Part shown: piece by piece, positions 53,553 to 58,271 of the stretch
How positions within the stretch are numbered: the stretch's first letter is position 1
How the letters are laid out: each line of letters opens with the position of its first letter
Source: Gammaproteobacteria bacterium
Lineage (GTDB): Bacteria > Pseudomonadota > Gammaproteobacteria > S012-40
Direction of reading: 5' to 3'
Assembly (NCBI GenBank): GCA_015487785.1
Contig: WFPC01000020.1
Coordinates: 1-58,271 of the forward strand
DNA length: 58,271 nt
Notes under the pieces: generated by a model
What the model saw: the letters and a program-made list of their open reading frames with translations, nothing else
Databases searched by the model: none
What the model was told of the DNA's origin: nothing
Made by a program: the position numbers and the translations under genes

Positions 53553-53948
53553 ATGCGAAGAAGAACCGTCTTCAAGGCCTTCCTGGCACTGGCCGGCCTG
53601 CCCTGGCTGGCCACCAGGGCACAGGCCAACATGGCCCGCCGGCAACTGGAAATCCAGCAATCGCCCCTGGCCGGCTTCCAATACCACGGCGGCGAGCGCG
53701 TCTGGGAGAGGCTGCGCGTGGGCGACTCCCTCGCACTGGTCCGTGAGCCGCACAATCCTTACGATGAGCAAGCCGTGGCTTTGTACTGGCAAGGCGTCAA
53801 GCTCGGTTATGTGCCCCGCGTCGAGAACACGGCCGTGGCGCAGATGCTCGACCGGGGCGAACGGCTGAGCGCCACAATCGTGCAACTGCGGGAGTCTCGG
53901 GATCCCTGGCAGCGCGTGCAATTTCGAATATTCTGCGAGTGGGGTTGA
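53553..53948 (+). CDS. HIRAN-domain protein with Tat-like signal peptide
   Basis: A 131-residue protein. The N-terminus MRRRTVFKAFLALAGLPWLATRAQA has a twin-arginine pattern followed by a hydrophobic stretch and an A-x-A type cleavage site, so export is predicted. The rest (about 32-130) is a HIRAN domain: SPLAGFQYHGGERVWERLRVGDSLALVREPHNPYDEQAVAL and GVKLGYVPRVENTAVAQML. HIRAN domains elsewhere bind single-stranded DNA ends in the cytoplasm, which does not fit an exported protein. Ribosome-binding site AAGGAG is well placed. It lies 21 bases before cas3 on the same strand. Confidence 0.88.
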   Translation: MRRRTVFKAFLALAGLPWLATRAQANMARRQLEIQQSPLAGFQYHGGERVWERLRVGDSLALVREPHNPYDEQAVALYWQGVKLGYVPRVENTAVAQMLDRGERLSATIVQLRESRDPWQRVQFRIFCEWG

Positions 53949-53969
53949 TCGAAAAGAAATAATGACAAG

Positions 53970-56795
53970 ATGAGCGATTATGTAAGCTTTTTCTCTACTG
54001 CCACGGGAGGGCTGCAAGCTTATCCATACCAGCGCCGGTTGGCGGAACACCCTTGGCCCGAATTGCTGGATATCCCCACGGGCCTGGGGAAGACGGCTGC
54101 CGTCACCCTCGCCTGGTGCTGGAAACGCGGTCTGCGGTCCGATGGAGCCCGTGTATCCCCCGATGCGGGCACGCCCAGACGATTGATCTGGTGCCTTCCC
54201 ATGCGGGTACTGGCCGAGCAGACAGCGGCCTGTATCAAAGGTTGGCTACAAAACCTGCGATGGTTGGGATGTTCCGGTGAAGGGCGGGTGTCCGTTCATC
54301 TGCTCATGGGAGGAGAAGAAGACATTCGGGATTGGGTGACCCACCCCGAAGAGGACACTATTCTCGTGGGCACCCAGGACATGCTGCTCTCCCGTGCCTT
54401 GATGCGAGGCTATGGCGTCTCGCGTTACCGCTGGCCGATCGACTATGCCCTGCTGCACAACGATGCCTTCTGGGTCTTCGACGAGGTGCAACTCATGGGC
54501 GCCGGTATCGCCACCAGCGCACAACTGGAGGCGTTCCGGCGCAGGCTGGGCACCGCCCGGCCTGCACGCAGCCTGTGGCTGTCTGCCACCCTGCGGCGCG
54601 ACTGGCTGGCAACCGTCGATCTTGCCGGAGATCTCCAGGCGTTCAGGGAAGAAACCCTGAGCGACGATGAACGGCATCTGGATACGGTGCGCCGGCGATA
54701 TACCGCAGTCAAACACTTGCAGCGGGCACAGAGTGTTCTCAACGGAGATGGTGCAAAATCCGCTGCCAAGGATTACCCCGAAAAGCTGGCAAAGGAAATC
54801 GCCGGGGCCCATCAGCCAAGCAGCACCACGCTGGTGGTGCTCAATACCGTGGAGCGCGCCCAAGGGCTGTATGAAACGCTGAAAAAACATACCAGTGCGC
54901 GCCGGCTGCTGGTTCACGCCCGTTTCCGCGCTCATGAGCGGCGCACCCTGAACAAGGCGCTGATGAAGAACGAACCACGGATCATCGTCGCCACCCAGGC
55001 TGTGGAGGCCGGCATCGATCTGAGTGCCCGGACCTTGTTCACCGAGCTCGCGCCATGGTCGTCGCTGGTCCAGCGTTTCGGCCGATGCAATCGCCATGGC
55101 GAGCACGAAGAGGCCCATGTCTGGTGGATCGACATTGCCGACGACAAGCTGGCCGCTCCTTACGCGCCGGAGGCCACAGCCGACGCCCGGAACAAGCTGA
55201 CCGGTTTGTCCAGCGCCAGCCCTGCCGATCTCCCCGTCATCGATGAAGAAGCAACCTGGGAACAGGTGATCCGCCGCGGGGATTTCCTCGATCTTTTCGA
55301 TACAGACCCGGATCTGACGGGGTTCGACGTGGATGTATCACCCTATGTTCGGGATACCGATGACCGGGACGTACTGCTCTTCTGGCGGGATCTTTCCACC
55401 ACAGAGGCGAAAAACCAGCCAACGCCCGCACCGGAAGAACTCTGCCGTGCCCCCATCGGCGAGGCAAAGAAGCTGATCGAACAGGCCCGCAAGAAGGATC
55501 ATCCCGTCTTCATATGGGATTTTCTGGAGCGGTGCTGGATGGTTTTCCGGGGCAGTGTCCGCCCGGGAACCACGCTCATGCTGGACGCCCGCGCCGGGGG
55601 ATACGATCCAGAACTGGGCATGTCAACGGCCAGCAAGAAGCCTGTCGCCCCTGTCGTCGATTTGACTCTCGAGGACACCCCGGAGGCGGACGAGGATGAA
55701 CGCCTGTCCCTGCTGGGACGTCCCGTGCCGTTGAGCATGCATCTTTGCGATGTGGAGGACGCCGCATTGAAATTGTGTGACTCCCTGGAGATGGACGACC
55801 GAGTGAGACAGGCTGTCGCCTGCGCCGCGCGCTGGCATGACGTCGGCAAGGCCCATCCCGCCTTCCAGGGCATGATCCAGCAGGCGTTCGATGATACTGA
55901 AAAGGCAGCGCGGACGATCTGGGCGAAATCCCCCGGATCCCATGGCCGTCCCCGTTATGTCCTGGCGATAAACGGTGAGGAAACGGAGCGCCGGCATTTC
56001 CGTCACGAACTGGCATCCATGTTGGCTTGGCTCGAGCATCGGGGTGAAACGAACGAAATCGATACTGATCTGGTTGCCTATCTCATCCTCGCCCATCATG
56101 GCAAGCTGCGCATGCGGCTGCGAACCCTTCCGGGAGAAAGCGAACCTGCCGATGACCGCCTCTTTTGCCGTGGCGTTTGGGCCGGGGACCGGTTGCCCGA
56201 AGTCACCGCTTGCAACCGGGAACGCATTCCCGAGACCGTGCTGCGCCTGGACGTCATGCGCTTGGGACAGGGCTCGCAAGGTCCCTCCTGGACCGCACGC
56301 ACGGCAGGCCTTCTGAAACGCCATGGTCCTTTTCGTCTGGCCTGGATGGAAGCGCTCGTGCGCTTGGCCGACTGGCGTGCTTCGAGCATGGAGATGAATC
56401 CTGAAAAAGGAGGGAATTCCGATGACAATGGTAACCATGAGCTGGAAAGAGACCATCGATCAGTGGCGGACTCTGCCGCCGCAGCGCAAGCAGGAGATCG
56501 GCATCCGGCGCATTCCGCGCAAGGTGGCTCGGAACATGGCGCTCGAGGGCGAGGCGGTGGATCTGGAACTTCTGGAGCAGGAACTCGAACGCCTGCTCAC
56601 GCGACGCGTCGGATAGAAACCACACTCGGCTTGCTCAACTATGCAGAGCCGGCGCCTCATCTGGCCCGGGAAGTGGAGCGCGTCCGGCTTTCCATCGCGG
56701 AAGGCGCCTGGCACGATCATCCTCACCCCGATATTTTCCTGGATTTTCACAAGGCGATATGGGCCCGACGTTTGTTTCCGGAGGAGGGCTCATGA
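53970..56795 (+). CDS. cas3: Cas3 helicase-nuclease, type I-G (formerly I-U), C-terminal HD
   Basis: Effector nuclease-helicase of a type I CRISPR system. The helicase comes first: motif I IPTGLGKTA with Lys41, motif II DEVQ at 171-174, LSATLRR at 204-210, and motif VI-like QRFGRCNRHGE. The HD nuclease lies at the C-terminus: ARWHDVGKAHPAFQ with His623-Asp624, then RHELASML and YLILAHHGKLR. Helicase-then-HD order is typical of subtype I-G. The HD region ends around LADWRASSMEM (residue 809). Beyond that the frame stays open to 56795 but residues ~810-877 look non-coding because another gene reads there in frame +1; the last ~60 residues look coding again. The true end of Cas3 is therefore uncertain. 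The frame's TGA overlaps the csx17 ATG. Confidence 0.9.
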   Translation: MSDYVSFFSTATGGLQAYPYQRRLAEHPWPELLDIPTGLGKTAAVTLAWCWKRGLRSDGARVSPDAGTPRRLIWCLPMRVLAEQTAACIKGWLQNLRWLGCSGEGRVSVHLLMGGEEDIRDWVTHPEEDTILVGTQDMLLSRALMRGYGVSRYRWPIDYALLHNDAFWVFDEVQLMGAGIATSAQLEAFRRRLGTARPARSLWLSATLRRDWLATVDLAGDLQAFREETLSDDERHLDTVRRRYTAVKHLQRAQSVLNGDGAKSAAKDYPEKLAKEIAGAHQPSSTTLVVLNTVERAQGLYETLKKHTSARRLLVHARFRAHERRTLNKALMKNEPRIIVATQAVEAGIDLSARTLFTELAPWSSLVQRFGRCNRHGEHEEAHVWWIDIADDKLAAPYAPEATADARNKLTGLSSASPADLPVIDEEATWEQVIRRGDFLDLFDTDPDLTGFDVDVSPYVRDTDDRDVLLFWRDLSTTEAKNQPTPAPEELCRAPIGEAKKLIEQARKKDHPVFIWDFLERCWMVFRGSVRPGTTLMLDARAGGYDPELGMSTASKKPVAPVVDLTLEDTPEADEDERLSLLGRPVPLSMHLCDVEDAALKLCDSLEMDDRVRQAVACAARWHDVGKAHPAFQGMIQQAFDDTEKAARTIWAKSPGSHGRPRYVLAINGEETERRHFRHELASMLAWLEHRGETNEIDTDLVAYLILAHHGKLRMRLRTLPGESEPADDRLFCRGVWAGDRLPEVTACNRERIPETVLRLDVMRLGQGSQGPSWTARTAGLLKRHGPFRLAWMEALVRLADWRASSMEMNPEKGGNSDDNGNHELERDHRSVADSAAAAQAGDRHPAHSAQGGSEHGARGRGGGSGTSGAGTRTPAHATRRIETTLGLLNYAEPAPHLAREVERVRLSIAEGAWHDHPHPDIFLDFHKAIWARRLFPEEGS
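56422..56616 (+). CDS. Small nested gene inside the cas3 3' region
   Basis: A 64-residue protein read in the +1 frame relative to cas3. The ATG follows a near-perfect AAAGGAGGG ribosome-binding site, and codons have high G+C in third position as in real genes here. A TGA in this frame at 56395 lies just before it. The product (MSWKETIDQWRTLPPQRKQEIG..., then RIPRKVARNMALEGEAVDLELLEQELERLL) is helical and charged, in the size range of antitoxins or small accessory proteins; I recognise no family. A possibly related coding segment in the cas3 frame (56610-56792, LLNYAEPAPHLAREVERV to KAIWARRLF) follows at once, so this may be the first half of a ~122-residue protein split by a frameshift. Confidence 0.65.
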   Translation: MTMVTMSWKETIDQWRTLPPQRKQEIGIRRIPRKVARNMALEGEAVDLELLEQELERLLTRRVG

Positions 56796-58271
56796 AGTCC
56801 ATACTCCTGCGAGGAACCTGCCCCGTTCCGCTGGCCTCCTACCTCAAGGCGCTGGGAATCCTCCGGCTGGTGGCGGAACAAAAAGATGCCTCCGCAGTCG
56901 GCTGGTGGGAGGGTGAGCATTTTGCCCTGGAGGCCGAACTCGACGAAAATGCACTGCGTGATTTTCTGCTGAACGAATATCGCCCCACGCCCATTATTGC
57001 ACCCTGGAACGGCGGTTCGGGTTTCTTCCCCAAAGACAACAAAAACGGTATAGCCCCTCTGGAAAGCGCCATCGCATCGCGCTTCGCCGATTACCGTGAG
57101 GCGATAGCCTTCGGCAAGGGTCTGCTTGGCCGGCTCGGCATCGCGGAAAAACCGGACAAGGAACAAAAGACAAGGCTACTGCGCTTGTTCCGGGCACAGG
57201 CGCCCGAGCCGTCGCTTCGCTGGTTCAACGCCGCAGTGCTGCTCTCGGCAGAAGAACCACGCTATCCCCCGCTTCTTGGTACGGGTGGCAACGATGGCCG
57301 GCTCGATTTCACCAACAACTTCATGCAGCGCCTGGTCGAAATCTTCGATACGACATCCGGCAAATCCACCTCCCGGGCCATTTCCTGGCTGGACAATGCC
57401 CTCTACGGACTCCCTATTCCAGGGTTGACTCACAAAAAGATCGGCCAGTTCAGTCCAGGAGATGCTGGCGGACCGAATGCCTCGGTGGGATTCGAAGCCG
57501 AGGCCTTGATCAACCCCTGGGATTTCGTGCTGATGCTGGAAGGTGCGCTGGCCTTCGCCGCCGCCACTTCCAGGCGGCTTGAGTCCCTGTACGACGAAGG
57601 CATGAACTATCCATTCACTGCGCGCTCGACGGCCGTCGGCGATGGCACGCTGAGTTCCGAAGACGAAAAAGAAGCCAGGGCGGAGATCTGGATGCCGGTT
57701 TGGACCACCCCGGCGCACTGGGCGGAACTGCAGATGCTCTTCTCCGAGGGCCGGGCGAGGCTGGGAACCCGGATAGCCCGCGACGGTCTGGATTTCGTGC
57801 GTGCGATTTCCGCGCTTGGCGTCGATCGAGGTATCACGGCTTTCCAGAGGTTTGCCTTCTTCAAAAGGTCTGGGAAAGCTTATCTGGCAACACCACTGGA
57901 GCGCATTCGCGTCGAGCGCAATCCAGACGCGGATCTGATCGCGCAACTGGATCGGGGAGGATTCTTGCAGAGGGTTCGCCAGATCGCGCGCAATGACAAC
58001 ATACCGGGTCGAGTGCGTGTCGCCGTCAGACGACTCGAACAAGCCTTGTTCCATCTCGCGGCCAGGCGTGGCTCGTGGCAAGTACAGCACTGCATCGTCA
58101 CCTACGGAGAGGTGGTCTCGAGCCTTGAGTCCCTCGCACGGCGCAATGACAAACCGCCTGTTCCGCCAAGGCTAGGTACCGACTGGGTGTTGCGGGCCGA
58201 CGATGGCAGCGCCGAATTTCGAATCGCCGCGGCAATCGCCGGCATCGGTCAGAACCGGGGGAGTGATCCAC
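56792..58271 (+). CDS. csx17: Csx17 / Cas8g, type I-G large subunit (3' end outside window)
   Basis: Large subunit of the type I-G Cascade complex. The frame is open for 493 codons to the end of the window with no stop. The N-terminus LLRGTCPVPLASYLKALGILRLVAEQ is diagnostic of Csx17. Further family segments are APWNGGSGFF and LLGTGGNDGRLDFTNNFM, with INPWDFVLMLEGALAFAAA. In characterised I-G systems this subunit joins Csb1 (Cas7) and Csb2 (a Cas5/Cas6-like subunit), whose genes should follow beyond base 58271. The ATG overlaps the upstream TGA (ATGA) and has GGAGGAGGG as ribosome-binding site. Confidence 0.93.
   Translation, partial: MKSILLRGTCPVPLASYLKALGILRLVAEQKDASAVGWWEGEHFALEAELDENALRDFLLNEYRPTPIIAPWNGGSGFFPKDNKNGIAPLESAIASRFADYREAIAFGKGLLGRLGIAEKPDKEQKTRLLRLFRAQAPEPSLRWFNAAVLLSAEEPRYPPLLGTGGNDGRLDFTNNFMQRLVEIFDTTSGKSTSRAISWLDNALYGLPIPGLTHKKIGQFSPGDAGGPNASVGFEAEALINPWDFVLMLEGALAFAAATSRRLESLYDEGMNYPFTARSTAVGDGTLSSEDEKEARAEIWMPVWTTPAHWAELQMLFSEGRARLGTRIARDGLDFVRAISALGVDRGITAFQRFAFFKRSGKAYLATPLERIRVERNPDADLIAQLDRGGFLQRVRQIARNDNIPGRVRVAVRRLEQALFHLAARRGSWQVQHCIVTYGEVVSSLESLARRNDKPPVPPRLGTDWVLRADDGSAEFRIAAAIAGIGQNRGSDP

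Noticed and set aside
52187-58271. Search for a CRISPR array accompanying the cas genes.
   Set aside because: No regularly spaced repeat is present; any array must lie beyond the window.

Overview
The window is GC-rich chromosomal DNA from what looks like a chemolithoautotrophic gammaproteobacterium, perhaps a sulfur oxidiser of the Chromatiales/Thioalkalivibrio type. This is inferred from gene content: a form I RuBisCO operon of the cbbLS-cbbQ-cbbO kind, the order rsmI-rnpB-mraZ-dcw-lpxC-dciA-secA, TmcA, LpoA/YraN/BON lipoprotein genes, a PEP-CTERM protein, and a type I-G (formerly I-U) CRISPR-Cas operon. No species-level assignment is possible by eye.

Layout. (1) 1-6309: carbon fixation. 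The 3' part of cbbL, then cbbS, cbbQ, cbbO, a small unknown gene, and a class II aldolase-like protein with a C-terminal Dabb domain and a substituted zinc-ligand position. (2) 6404-10911, minus strand: a GlcD-type FAD oxidase, a BON-domain lipoprotein, YraN and LpoA. (3) 11058-12307: rsmI and RNase P RNA. (4) 12495-31037: the division and cell-wall cluster (mraZ, rsmH, ftsL, ftsI, murE, murF, mraY, murD, ftsW, murG, murC, murB, ddl, ftsQ, ftsA, ftsZ, lpxC). It is headed by a sigma70-type promoter and a phased GTGGG array matching a MraZ operator; most junctions overlap by 1-8 bases. (5) 31174-40071: dciA, an M23 peptidase, secA, a DnaJ-related gene with an aldehyde dehydrogenase, a Slt-type lytic transglycosylase and a GlcG-like exported protein.

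(6) 40072-47345 is an accessory-looking stretch. It holds an 89-bp interrupted palindrome, a DUF4399 protein, a perfect CRP-type TGTGA-N6-TCACA site in front of a 36-residue membrane protein, a PEP-CTERM protein in AT-richer DNA, an exported His/Lys-rich protein, tmcA, a broken chemoreceptor gene behind a sigma28-like promoter, and a SUMF1-fold lipoprotein. (7) 47405-52186: a QseC/QseB-type two-component pair divergent from clpB, which has a close match to a sigma32 promoter and a strong terminator.

(8) 52517-58271: a defence region with a WYL regulator, a Tat-signal HIRAN protein, a Cas3 with C-terminal HD domain, a small nested gene, and the start of csx17 (cas8g), which runs off the window. 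The csb1, csb2, cas4-cas1 and cas2 genes and the CRISPR array expected of a complete I-G system are not in view.

The least-explained signals are the nested/frameshifted segment between the Cas3 HD domain and csx17, the aldolase-Dabb fusion, the palindrome at 40094-40182, and the CRP-type site plus tiny membrane protein.
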